22,961 nucleotides of DNA from JAYQUR01 sp038133505 (GTDB taxonomy: Bacteria > Pseudomonadota > Alphaproteobacteria > MPNO01 > UBA830). Positions within the stretch are counted from its first letter, which is position 1. Every line of letters starts with the position of its first letter. The position numbers were made by a program, and so were the translations under genes. The stretch is from contig JAYPTI010000032.1 of NCBI GenBank assembly GCA_038133505.1, forward strand, positions 1-22,961, given 5' to 3'. Shown piece by piece: positions 14,262-22,690 of the stretch. The notes below the pieces were generated by a model. It did no database searches, had not been told where the DNA came from, and saw only the letters and a list, made by a program, of their open reading frames with translations.

Positions 14262-15241
14262 TCAGCTCTTGTCGAAACCGCCGCCGTGGCGGCCGAGCGC
14301 CTCCAGGGCATCCGCGACGAAGACCCGTGGCAGGATGTCGTCGAGCGAGACCTGCGGCAGCTCCGGATAGAGCTCGCGGTAGAGCCGCATCTGTTCCTGC
14401 CAGTGCCCGTCGGACATCTCGCCGTTGACCGCGAAACCGCCGGAGTCGTGCTCCTGCTGCCACACCGTCCGGATCATATCGTCCGGCACGGGGACGCTGA
14501 CATGCGCGTCGTAGACCTTGCGGAAGATCTCGTAGNNNNNNNNNNGTAGTCGTCGTGCAGGGCGCGCGATGCGCGGATCATGCCGCGGGTGAGGCGCGCC
14601 AATTCCTCCGGATGCGCCGCTTCGTAGGCTTCGGTCGTGCCCAGCACGCCGTGCGGCTGCGTCGGCACCAGCTTCTTCAGATCGGCGAAACCGAGCAGGT
14701 TATGGACCTTGTCGGCGTGCTCGAGGCTTAGCGAGATCGCTTCCTCGACGCGGATCAGCGAGACGTCGATCGTATCCGACAGCAGCCGGTCGATCCGCTG
14801 CGGCGGCGGACCGACGACCTGCCAGTCGATGTCCGCCTCGTCGATGCCGAGTGCGCGCACGGTGAGCCGCGCCATGTGGTGGCTGAGCGCGTTCATCCCG
14901 TCGAGCGCCCAGGAGACGCCCTTCAGGTCATCCGTCGATCCGATGCGCTTCTGGACGATCAGGTTCTGCGCGAGACCGCGGGCCATCGAGACGACGGCGC
15001 GGACGGGATTGCCCTCGGCGCGCGACTTGATGACCGGGCCGAGCCCGCCGTAGGAGACGTCGACCGTGCCGTCGAGAACGGCGTTAATCGCGGCGACGCC
15101 GCCATGAACCGGCGTCCACGCAACGTCGAGGCCTTCGTCCGCCCACAGGCCGAGATGGGTGGCCGCGGCACAGGCGAGATCGTCGACGCCGAACGTCGGA
15201 CCCGAGCCCGCCGCAAGTCGAATGGGAAGTTTGTCTGACAT
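14262..15241 (-). CDS. NMT1/TauA-like substrate-binding protein, interrupted by assembly gap
   Basis: The N-terminal part (from ATG 15241) and C-terminal part (14262-14535) belong to one periplasmic-binding-fold protein of the NMT1/THI5-like type, with HLGLWADEGLDV and NAVLDGTVDVSYGG early on. The 10-N gap separates them and shifts the frame. The flanks share GTAG, and merging them restores one frame of 321 residues reading ...HDDYEIF..., a normal family length. No signal peptide is visible: the protein starts MSDKLPIRLAAG with no hydrophobic helix. No ABC permease or ATPase gene is near. It may be a cytoplasmic relative (some enzymes share this fold) or an orphan binding protein. It lies 16 bases after the MaoC-like gene. 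Confidence 0.8.
14536..14545. other. Assembly gap (10 N), probably no real missing sequence
   Basis: Ten N interrupt the binding-protein gene. The bases before the gap end in CGTAG and those after begin GTAGTCG. Collapsing the shared GTAG yields an uninterrupted codon series, so the true gap may be an overlap. Confidence 0.9.
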
Positions 15242-15257
15242 ACGCGTTCTTTCTGGC

Positions 15258-15716
15258 TCAGGCGTTGCGGGATTTGACGAAATGAAGGCTCGTCAGGGTC
15301 ATGACGACGTCGTCGTCCTGGTTGATCGTATCGTAGCGGATGCGAACGGCGTCGCGCCCGCCTTCCTTCGGGGCGGGCGAAACCTCCACGATGTTTGCGA
15401 GCACGTGAAGCGTGTCGCCGGCTTTCACCGGCCGTTTCCAGCGCAGGCTGTCGACACCGGGCGAGCCCATGCCGCTTTCGGTCAGCGCGCCGGTCCGGGC
15501 GAACAGGCTGAACGTGATGGCCGCCGTCTGGTAGCCGGCCGCGACAAGTCCGCCGAAAGCCGTCTCGCGCGCCGCCTCCACGTCGGTGTGATAGGGCAGC
15601 GGCGCATATTTGCGGCCGAAGGCGAGGATTTCCTTCTCGCCGACCGTCCACGACTCGGTTTCGTAAACCTGTCCTTCGGCGAAGTCCTCGAAATAGAGCG
15701 GGTGTTCGACTTTCAT
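15258..15716 (-). CDS. MaoC-like hotdog-fold protein, catalytic Asp replaced
   Basis: This 152-residue single-hotdog protein has the MaoC layout: YFEDFAEGQVY near the N-terminus and FGGLVAAGYQTAA after the active-site loop. In (R)-hydratases the loop carries an Asp five residues before the catalytic His. Here the segment is YAPLPYHTD, with Ala38 in that place and His43 kept. A normal enoyl-CoA hydratase dyad is therefore lacking. It could use Asp45, catalyse a different reaction (as in mesaconyl- or methylmalyl-type dehydratases), or only bind CoA esters. ATG 15716 lies 18 bases after the mfd stop, with AGGAGA near that stop. The binding-protein gene follows after 16 bases. It is co-directional with mfd and may be transcribed with it. 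Confidence 0.85.
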   Translation of the reverse strand: MKVEHPLYFEDFAEGQVYETESWTVGEKEILAFGRKYAPLPYHTDVEAARETAFGGLVAAGYQTAAITFSLFARTGALTESGMGSPGVDSLRWKRPVKAGDTLHVLANIVEVSPAPKEGGRDAVRIRYDTINQDDDVVMTLTSLHFVKSRNA

Positions 15717-15734
15717 CCGGTCGTTCGTCTCCTG

Positions 15735-18700
15735 TCAGGCCGCGCCGGCAATTTCGGCTAGCTTTTCGGACAGCTGGCGGGCGCCTCGAAGGCGCTCCGC
15801 GCCGCGTGTCCAGTCGCGGCGGCAGACCAGCGTATGATCGGGACGAAGCTTCGTCCGCCCCACATCGTCGGTGACGAAGGTTACCAGTCCCGCCGGGTTC
15901 GCAAAACTGTTGTCGCGGAACGAGACGGTGGCGCCCTTCGGTCCGGCGTCGAGCTTGGCGATGCCGGCGGCGCGGCAGTTGCGCTTGATCGTCACGATCT
16001 GCAGCAGGTTCTCGACCTCGCCGGGCAGCGAGCCGAACCGGTCGATCAGCTCCGCCGCGAAGGCCTCGCTGTCGTCGCGGTTCTGCAGGTCTGCGATCCG
16101 GCGGTAGAGACCGAGTCGGACGTCGAGGTCCGACACGTAGTTTTCCGGAATGAGAACCGGGATACCGATATTGATCTGCGGGCTCCAGTCGCGGTCCTCG
16201 GCGTCCTCGACGCCCTTGGCCGCCGCCACGGCCTCTTCGAGCATGTGCTGATAGAGTTCGACGCCGACTTCGCGGATGTGGCCGGACTGTTCCTCGCCCA
16301 GAAGATTGCCGGCGCCGCGGATGTCGAGGTCATGGCTCGCGAGCGTGAACCCGGCGCCGAGCGTATCGAGGGCCTGCATCACCTCGAGGCGCTTGTGCGC
16401 GGCGTCGGTCAGCTTCCGGTCGTTGGGCAGTGTCAGGTAGCAGTAGGCACGGAGTTTCGACCGGCCGATGCGCCCGCGAAGCTGGTAGAGCTGGGCAAGA
16501 CCGAACATATCGGCGCGGTGGATGATCATCGTGTTCGCCCGCGGGATATCGAGCCCGGATTCGACGATCTGCGTCGACAGCAGCAGGTCGACCTGGCCTT
16601 CGTAGAAGGCGGTCATCACGTCCTCGAGACCCTTGGTGCCCATCTGGCCGTGCGCGACGGCGATCTTCACCTCCGGCACGAGTTCGCGCAGATCTGCGGC
16701 GACCGCATCCAGATCGGCGATCCGCGGGCACACATAGAAAATCTGACCGCCGCGGAAATGCTCCCGCATGATGGCTTCGCGGATCATCACCGGATCGAAC
16801 GGCATGACGAACGTCCGGACGGCCAGGCGGTCGACCGGCGGCGTGCCGATCAGGCTCATCTCCTTGACGCCGGTCAGCGCCATCTGGAGCGTCCGCGGGA
16901 TCGGCGTCGCCGTCAGGGTGAGGACGTGGACGTCGGTCTTGAGGTTCTTCAGTCGTTCCTTGTGGGTGACGCCGAAATGCTGCTCCTCGTCGACGATCAG
17001 CAGCCCGAGATTCTTGAAAGACACCGATTTGCTGAGCAACGCGTGGGTGCCGACGACGATGTCGACCTCGCCGTTGGCGATGCCGGCGCGCACGCTGTCC
17101 GCCGCCTTGCCGGTGACGAGGCGGGACAGCTGCTCGATGCGGACCGGGACGCCCGAAAAGCGCTCGACGAACGTTGCGAAATGCTGGCGCGAGAGGAGGG
17201 TGGTCGGCACGACGACCGCGACCTGCTGACCGGACATGACGGCGGCGAACGCGGCGCGCAGCGCCACTTCGGTCTTGCCGAAGCCGACGTCGCCGCAGAC
17301 GAGCCGGTCCATCGGACGTCCCGACTTGAGATCGTCGAGCGTTTCCGCGATCGCGGATGCCTGGTCGTCGGTCTCCGTGTAGGGAAACCGTGCCGCGAAT
17401 TCCTGCGACAGGCTTTCGGGCGCCTCGATCTTCACACCCGGGCGAAGCGACCTTTCTGCGGCGATGCGGATGAGCTGGTCGGCGATATCGCGAAGCCGTT
17501 CCTTCATCCGAGACTTGCGCGCCTGCCAGCCCGCGCCGCCGAGCCGGTCGAGGGTCGCCGGCATGTCGCCGGAGCCGTAGCGGGTCAGGACCTCCACATT
17601 CTCCACGGGCACATAAAGCCTGTCGTCGCCCGCATACAAGACGCGCAGGCAGTCGTGCGGCGCGCCTGCGACGTCGAGCGTCTCGAGGCCGTTGTACCGG
17701 CCGATCCCGTGATCGACGTGCACGACGAGGTCGCCGATCGCAATCTCGGAGACGTCGGTGATGAAGTTCTCCGCCCGCTGGCGGCGTTTTTCGGTGCGGA
17801 CGATCCGGTCGCCGAGAATGTCCTGTTCCGTCACCAGCGTGACGGTTTCGGCGGTAAATCCGTTCTCGACCGGGAGGACCGCAAGCGCAATTTCGTGCGG
17901 CGGCAGGGCTGCGGCTTCCGCCCAACTGTCGACGGGCGTCACGGGCCCGATCGCATGGTCGCGAAGAAGCTGCGCGAGGCGCTCGCGCGATCCCTGGGTG
18001 TAGGCAGTGATGAGCACGCGCCGCCCCCGGTCGATATCGTTCCGGAAATGCGTCGCGACGAGGTCAAAAACCGTCTCCGGCTCGTCGTCCTTGCGCTGGG
18101 CCGAGCCGCCGCGCGCGCGCGCTTCGGCAAAATCGGGCACGCGCCGCGCGCCGATCGCCATCACGCCCGCATACCCGGCGGAAGCGATGCCTTCCGGCGC
18201 CGCGAACGGATATATCTGAGCGACCGGGCGTTCCCCGAGTTCCCGTTCGAAGGCTTCGGCATCCAGATAGAGGGTGTTCGGCGCCAGAGGCCGGTAGGGC
18301 GGCGCCGTATCGGCCGCGCCTTTGGGCCGGGTCTCCAGATAGGTCACGCGGGCGTCGTAGTAATCCGCGATCATCTCGAAGCGGCCGTCGGCAACCTTGT
18401 CGGTCTCGTTGTCGAGACTGACCGACGCGCCGGGCAGATAGTCGAACAGCGTCTCCAGCCGCTCGTGGAACAGCGGCAGCCAGTGCTCCATGCCGATCTG
18501 CTTCCGCCCTTCGCTGATCGCGACGTAGAAGGGGTCTTCGGTCACCGAGCCGAAGGCCGCGCGATATCCGGTGCGGAACCGAGCGATCGCCGCCTCGTCC
18601 AGGGCGACTTCGCTCGCCGGTTTCAGCGAAATTGCGTCGATCGAGTCCAGCGTGCGCTGGTTGACGGGGTCGAAACGGCGCAGAGCCTCGATTTCGTCGC

Positions 18701-19307
18701 CGAACAGGTCGAGGCGAACGGGCGTCTCGTCGCCGGGCGGGAATATGTCGACGATGCCGCCGCGGACGGCGTATTCGCCGGGTTCGCGGACCGTTCCGAC
18801 GCGCTCGAAGCCGTTGCGCGTAAAGAAATCCGCCAGATCGTCGAGATCGAGCCGCGCGTTCCGGGCAAAATGGCGCGTCGCGTCTTCCAGCATCCCGCGG
18901 GCCGGCACGCGCTGGACGACAGCGTTCACCGACGTGATCACGACAAGCGGCGCCGTTTCGTCGGTCCGGTTCGCGAGTGCCGCGAGCGTGTCGATCCGCC
19001 GCGAGACGATGTCGCGATTCGGCGATACCCGGTCGTAGGGAAGACAGTCCCAGGCGGGAAAGGAGAGCGTCGCGATCTCCGGCGCGAAGAAGGCGAGCGC
19101 ATCGGCAAGGGCCGACATGCGGGAGGCGTCGCGGGCGATATGGAGATGCAGACGCGGTGCATCTTGCCGCCGCAGCGTATCTGCGAGCCACAGCGCATCG
19201 AAACCTTCCGGGCATCCGGAAAGCAGGAAGCGGCCACTGGCGGAAAGAATTTTCTCTTTTCCGTTCAAACTATTGCAGGCTCTTCTTGAACTCACGCAGC
19301 ATGGCAA
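15735..19307 (-). CDS. mfd: Transcription-repair coupling factor
   Basis: This protein of about 1180 residues displaces RNA polymerase stalled at DNA lesions and recruits UvrA. The N-terminal UvrB-homology region (about 20-400) is followed by the RNA-polymerase-interacting domain with HVDHGIGRYNGL. Next come the RecG-like helicase domains with Walker A GDVGFGKTE near residue 672 and Walker B DEEQHFGV near 772. IPRTLQMAL, QLRGRIGRS and the C-terminal TRCF domain follow. The start is uncertain. ATG 19307 overlaps sdhE by 38 bases and lacks a good Shine-Dalgarno. TTG 19268, one base after the sdhE stop, gives 1177 residues and is equally plausible. The sdhE-mfd pair divergent from recG is a familiar alphaproteobacterial arrangement. 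Confidence 0.97.
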   Translation of the reverse strand: MPCCVSSRRACNSLNGKEKILSASGRFLLSGCPEGFDALWLADTLRRQDAPRLHLHIARDASRMSALADALAFFAPEIATLSFPAWDCLPYDRVSPNRDIVSRRIDTLAALANRTDETAPLVVITSVNAVVQRVPARGMLEDATRHFARNARLDLDDLADFFTRNGFERVGTVREPGEYAVRGGIVDIFPPGDETPVRLDLFGDEIEALRRFDPVNQRTLDSIDAISLKPASEVALDEAAIARFRTGYRAAFGSVTEDPFYVAISEGRKQIGMEHWLPLFHERLETLFDYLPGASVSLDNETDKVADGRFEMIADYYDARVTYLETRPKGAADTAPPYRPLAPNTLYLDAEAFERELGERPVAQIYPFAAPEGIASAGYAGVMAIGARRVPDFAEARARGGSAQRKDDEPETVFDLVATHFRNDIDRGRRVLITAYTQGSRERLAQLLRDHAIGPVTPVDSWAEAAALPPHEIALAVLPVENGFTAETVTLVTEQDILGDRIVRTEKRRQRAENFITDVSEIAIGDLVVHVDHGIGRYNGLETLDVAGAPHDCLRVLYAGDDRLYVPVENVEVLTRYGSGDMPATLDRLGGAGWQARKSRMKERLRDIADQLIRIAAERSLRPGVKIEAPESLSQEFAARFPYTETDDQASAIAETLDDLKSGRPMDRLVCGDVGFGKTEVALRAAFAAVMSGQQVAVVVPTTLLSRQHFATFVERFSGVPVRIEQLSRLVTGKAADSVRAGIANGEVDIVVGTHALLSKSVSFKNLGLLIVDEEQHFGVTHKERLKNLKTDVHVLTLTATPIPRTLQMALTGVKEMSLIGTPPVDRLAVRTFVMPFDPVMIREAIMREHFRGGQIFYVCPRIADLDAVAADLRELVPEVKIAVAHGQMGTKGLEDVMTAFYEGQVDLLLSTQIVESGLDIPRANTMIIHRADMFGLAQLYQLRGRIGRSKLRAYCYLTLPNDRKLTDAAHKRLEVMQALDTLGAGFTLASHDLDIRGAGNLLGEEQSGHIREVGVELYQHMLEEAVAAAKGVEDAEDRDWSPQINIGIPVLIPENYVSDLDVRLGLYRRIADLQNRDDSEAFAAELIDRFGSLPGEVENLLQIVTIKRNCRAAGIAKLDAGPKGATVSFRDNSFANPAGLVTFVTDDVGRTKLRPDHTLVCRRDWTRGAERLRGARQLSEKLAEIAGAA

Positions 19308-19536
19308 GAACGTCCGTATCGAAGTCTGCCGGCGGCGGCTTCATCTCGATCACCCAGCTCAGGACGTCCTGATCGTTCTCGTCGAGAAGGGCTTCGAAAC
19401 GGTCGAGCTGGTCCGCATCGAGACTGTGTAGCCGCGCCTCGGCGAAACCGCCCATGACGAGATCGCTCTCCTTGGTGCCGCGCCGGAGGCTGCGGAACCG
19501 GAGTTTGCGGCGTTTCGTTTCGAGGTCTTCGGACAC
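19270..19536 (-). CDS. sdhE: FAD assembly factor SdhE
   Basis: This 88-residue cytoplasmic protein helps attach FAD covalently to the succinate dehydrogenase flavoprotein. The RGxxE signature is present as RGTKE (residues 19-23). The conserved DENDQDVLSWV lies near 52-62. Length fits the family (80-95). The start is GTG 19536, with AGGAGC about ten bases upstream. It precedes mfd with overlap or a one-base gap depending on the mfd start, and a sigma70-like promoter lies just upstream. Confidence 0.94.
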   Translation of the reverse strand: MSEDLETKRRKLRFRSLRRGTKESDLVMGGFAEARLHSLDADQLDRFEALLDENDQDVLSWVIEMKPPPADFDTDVLAMLREFKKSLQ

Positions 19537-19558
19537 GTCCTGCTCCTGAGCGTAGGCT

Positions 19559-19587
19559 GGTATAAATAGCCAAGCGCGATCTGTCAG
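19559..19587 (-). promoter_or_regulatory. Sigma70-type promoter for sdhE-mfd
   Basis: On the minus strand CTGACA (19587-19582) and TATACC (19564-19559) are separated by exactly 17 bases. This predicts transcription starting about 16 bases before the sdhE GTG. The same AT-rich core reads TATAAAT (19561-19567) on the plus strand and may serve recG, but no good -35 is seen there. Confidence 0.5.
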
Positions 19588-19614
19588 CCGTTATCGACAC
19601 ATTCGACACTGCAC

Positions 19615-21696
19615 ATGCGACCAGAGATCCTTTTTCCGCTGTTTGCCCCGGTCACGAAGCTGCCGGGCATCGGACCGAAGATCGGCAAGCTGATCGAAAA
19701 GCTTGCCGGCCCGCAGATCGTGGATCTCCTCTGGCACCTGCCGTCCGGCCTGATCGACCGGCGCTTCTCGCCTAAGATCATGGCGGCGCCGGACGATTCG
19801 ATCGCCACGATCGAGGTAACCGTCGACAAGCACCAGCCCGCGCCCCGGCGCGGCGTCCCGTACCGCATACGCTGCAGCGACGAAACGGGGTTTCTGACGC
19901 TGGTCTTCTTCAACGGCCGTGAGGACTATCTGCGCAAGATCCTGCCCGAAGGAGAAAAGCGCATCGTCAGCGGCCGCATCGAGCACTATCGCGGCGACGT
20001 CCAGATGACGCATCCGGATCATATCGGGACGCTTTCCGAACGGGACGATATCCAGGGCGTCAAGCCGGTCTATCCGCTGACGACAGGGCTCACGCCGAAG
20101 CCGCTGCATCGCGCGATCGAAGGCGCACTGGACCTCGCGCCGGAGCTGCCGGAATGGAACGATCCTGCCTGGACGGCGCAGCGGGGTTGGTTCGGCTGGC
20201 AGGCGTCGCTCCGGCGCGCGCACGCGCCGCAATCGGAGGACGACCTCGAACCGCACGCACCGGAACGCGAACGGCTCGCCTACGACGAACTGCTGGCCAA
20301 CCAGCTCGCCCTTCTGATCGTCCGCAGTCGGCAGCGGAAACGGGCAGGTCGCCGGATTTCCGGCGACGGATCGTTGCGCTCGAAAGTATCCGCGGCATTG
20401 CCCTTCGAGCTGACCGGTTCGCAGATCCGCGCCATCGAGGATATTACCGGCGACATGGCGTCGGAAACGCGTATGCTCCGTCTGCTTCAAGGCGACGTCG
20501 GGTCGGGCAAGACGGTAGTCGCGCTGATCGCGATGCTAACCGCGGTCGAAGCGGGAAGCCAGGCGGCGCTGATGGCGCCGACCGAAATCCTCGCGCGCCA
20601 GCATTACGCGACCATTGCGCCTCTCGCCGAGAAGATCGGCGTTTCGGTCGTCCTCATTACCGGCCGCGACAAGGGAAAGCGGCGCGAGGCGATGGTCGAG
20701 GAACTCGAGAGCGGCCGCACGCCTATCGCCATCGGCACCCACGCCCTGTTCCAGGACGACATCCGCTTCAAGGACCTCGCGCTGGTCGTCGTCGACGAAC
20801 AGCACCGCTTCGGCGTGCATCAGCGGCTTGCGTTGGCCGGTAAGGGCGCAGCGGCGGACATACTGGTCATGACGGCGACGCCCATCCCGCGCACGTTGAT
20901 GATGACGGCTTACGGCGATCTCGAGACGTCTCGCCTGACCGACAAGCCCGCCGGCAGGCAGCCCATCGAAACCCGTGCGTTGCCGCTGTCCCGTATAGAA
21001 GAGGTCGTGGACCGGTTGCGCGGCGCCATAAAAGACGGCGCGCGGGTCTACTGGGTCTGTCCGCTGGTGGAGGACTCCGAGAGCGTCGATTTCGCAGCCG
21101 CGACGGCACGCCATGCAGCGCTCGCCCAGCGCTTCGGCGACCGCGCGGGCCTCGTGCACGGCCGCATGAAGGGCCCGGAAAAGGACGCCGTGATGCAAAA
21201 ATTCGCGAACGGCGGCCTCGATATCCTGGTGGCGACGACGGTGATCGAGGTCGGCGTCGACGTGCCTGAGGCGACCATCATGGTGATCGAGCAGGCCGAG
21301 CGTTTCGGGCTAGCCCAGCTTCACCAGCTTCGGGGCCGCGTCGGCCGCGGCGACAGGAAGTCCTCCTGCCTGCTGCTGTACGGCGACGCCGTATCGGAAA
21401 CCGCGAAGGCCCGGCTTCGCGTGATGCGCGATACCGACGACGGGTTCGTGATCGCAGAGGAGGATCTAAGGCTGCGGGGCGCGGGCGAAGTACTCGGAAC
21501 GCGCCAGAGCGGCCTGCCGCAATTCCGGATGGCCGATCTCGCCGTCCACGCCGATCTGATCGCCGCCGCGCGCGACGACGCCAAGCTGATCCTGCAACGT
21601 GACCCGGACGTGAAAAGCGACCGCGGCGAAGCGCTGCGAACGCTGCTCTACCTGTTCGAACGGGATGCGGTGGTGAAAACGGCGTTGTCGGGTTAG
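19615..21696 (+). CDS. recG: ATP-dependent DNA helicase RecG
   Basis: This 693-residue branched-DNA helicase remodels stalled replication forks and Holliday junctions. The N-terminal wedge/OB domain (about 10-160) begins with the helix-hairpin-like LPGIGPKIGKLIEKL. Walker A is GDVGSGKT near residue 293 and the DEQH box is DEQHRFGV at 394. TATPIPRTL, the C-terminal helicase lobe with TVIEVGVDVPEA, and QLRGRVGRG follow. Length is normal. ATG 19615 lies 78 bases from the divergent sdhE start. The stop is four bases from the converging DUF502 gene. Confidence 0.97.
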   Translation: MRPEILFPLFAPVTKLPGIGPKIGKLIEKLAGPQIVDLLWHLPSGLIDRRFSPKIMAAPDDSIATIEVTVDKHQPAPRRGVPYRIRCSDETGFLTLVFFNGREDYLRKILPEGEKRIVSGRIEHYRGDVQMTHPDHIGTLSERDDIQGVKPVYPLTTGLTPKPLHRAIEGALDLAPELPEWNDPAWTAQRGWFGWQASLRRAHAPQSEDDLEPHAPERERLAYDELLANQLALLIVRSRQRKRAGRRISGDGSLRSKVSAALPFELTGSQIRAIEDITGDMASETRMLRLLQGDVGSGKTVVALIAMLTAVEAGSQAALMAPTEILARQHYATIAPLAEKIGVSVVLITGRDKGKRREAMVEELESGRTPIAIGTHALFQDDIRFKDLALVVVDEQHRFGVHQRLALAGKGAAADILVMTATPIPRTLMMTAYGDLETSRLTDKPAGRQPIETRALPLSRIEEVVDRLRGAIKDGARVYWVCPLVEDSESVDFAAATARHAALAQRFGDRAGLVHGRMKGPEKDAVMQKFANGGLDILVATTVIEVGVDVPEATIMVIEQAERFGLAQLHQLRGRVGRGDRKSSCLLLYGDAVSETAKARLRVMRDTDDGFVIAEEDLRLRGAGEVLGTRQSGLPQFRMADLAVHADLIAAARDDAKLILQRDPDVKSDRGEALRTLLYLFERDAVVKTALSG

Positions 21697-21700
21697 GGCG

Positions 21701-22489
21701 CTATTCGGCGGCCGACTGGTTCTTGTCGTCGTTGCTGGAGTAGGGGATCGTCTGCCTGTCGCCGTCGACCGCGTCGACGCGCTTTTCCGCCTTCTTGGCG
21801 GCCGAGCGCCGGTCGGGGGGCGTCACGATACCGCCCGACACCACCATTTTGATCCCTTCCTCGACCGTCATGTCGAGGATCACGAGTTCGCGCCGCGGGA
21901 TGAACAGCAGGTATCCGGACGTGGGGTTCGGTGTCGTCGGCAGGAACACGTTGACGACGTCTTCCTGGGTCAGGTTCTGAACTTCGCCCTGCGTCTGGCC
22001 GGTAATGAAGCCGAGCGCCCAGCTCCCGCGTCGCGGGTATTCGAACAGCACGACCTCCCGGAACGCATTGGACTGCTGCTTCAGGATGGTCTCGATAATC
22101 TGCTTGACCGCCCCGTAGACGCTCCGGATCACCGGCATCCGGGCGAGAATGCGTTCGCTGAGCCGGGTCCACAGCCGCCCCAGCAGGCCCGCGGTCGCCC
22201 AGCCGATGAACGTCAACGCCAGGAAGACGATAATCAGCCCCATCCCGGGGATTGCGTGGTGGAGATAGGTTTCCGGATTGTAGGCGTCGGGCAGAAGGGG
22301 CGTGACCTTCGAATCCACCCAGCGGATCAGAAGCCATGAGATGTAGAAGGTGATGCCGATTGGCGCCGTAACCAGAATGCCGGCCAGGAAATAACCGCGT
22401 ATGCGGCCAGTCAGGTGCCTTTTTTTCCGCTGCGCCAGGCGATCACGCGCCTTACCGCGTCGTTCTGGGCTCGTATTGTTTTTGGACAT
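21701..22489 (-). CDS. DUF502 family membrane protein
   Basis: This 262-residue inner-membrane protein matches the DUF502 family (PF04367). Two hydrophobic segments (about 33-57 and 83-104) follow a basic, charged N-terminus. The conserved soluble part contains ILARMPVIRSVYGAVKQ and a segment with TTPNPTSGYLLFIPR, both hallmarks of the family. ATG 22489 is preferred to in-frame TTG 22555, because similarity starts after it and the extra 22 residues look non-conserved. Function is unknown. The charged tail after residue about 225 is probably disordered. It is divergent from the TPR gene across 201 bases holding a CRP-type palindrome. Confidence 0.88.
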   Translation of the reverse strand: MSKNNTSPERRGKARDRLAQRKKRHLTGRIRGYFLAGILVTAPIGITFYISWLLIRWVDSKVTPLLPDAYNPETYLHHAIPGMGLIIVFLALTFIGWATAGLLGRLWTRLSERILARMPVIRSVYGAVKQIIETILKQQSNAFREVVLFEYPRRGSWALGFITGQTQGEVQNLTQEDVVNVFLPTTPNPTSGYLLFIPRRELVILDMTVEEGIKMVVSGGIVTPPDRRSAAKKAEKRVDAVDGDRQTIPYSSNDDKNQSAAE

Positions 22490-22576
22490 GCCCGTCAGAT
22501 GGCTCTTCGATTGCCGAAGGGCAAGTGCTGTAACAGAAATACTGGGGTCTACCAATCCAAATCATGCGTTTCGGAG

Positions 22577-22598
22577 CGCTGTGACGCCGGTCACAGCG
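22577..22598. promoter_or_regulatory. Perfect CRP/FNR-family palindrome
   Basis: CGCTGTGAC-GCCG-GTCACAGCG is an inverted repeat with perfect 9-bp arms. Its core TGTGA-N6-TCACA (22580-22595) equals the CRP consensus half-sites. It lies 88 bases from the DUF502 start and 93 bases from the TPR gene start, so it could control either or both. No Crp-family gene is in the window. Confidence 0.6.
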
Positions 22599-22690
22599 AA
22601 TTATCGGGGGCAAACGGAGTAATTTGTCTGCTAACGTGTTTTTGCATGTGTGGCATCGACGCCCCGAACAAACCGATACAGGTCCAGATC

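Noticed and set aside
15834..19289. Open frame of about 1150 codons on the plus strand opposite mfd
   Set aside because: It mirrors the mfd codon pattern in GC-rich DNA, has Arg/Asp/Gly-rich composition, no domain, and no ribosome binding site.
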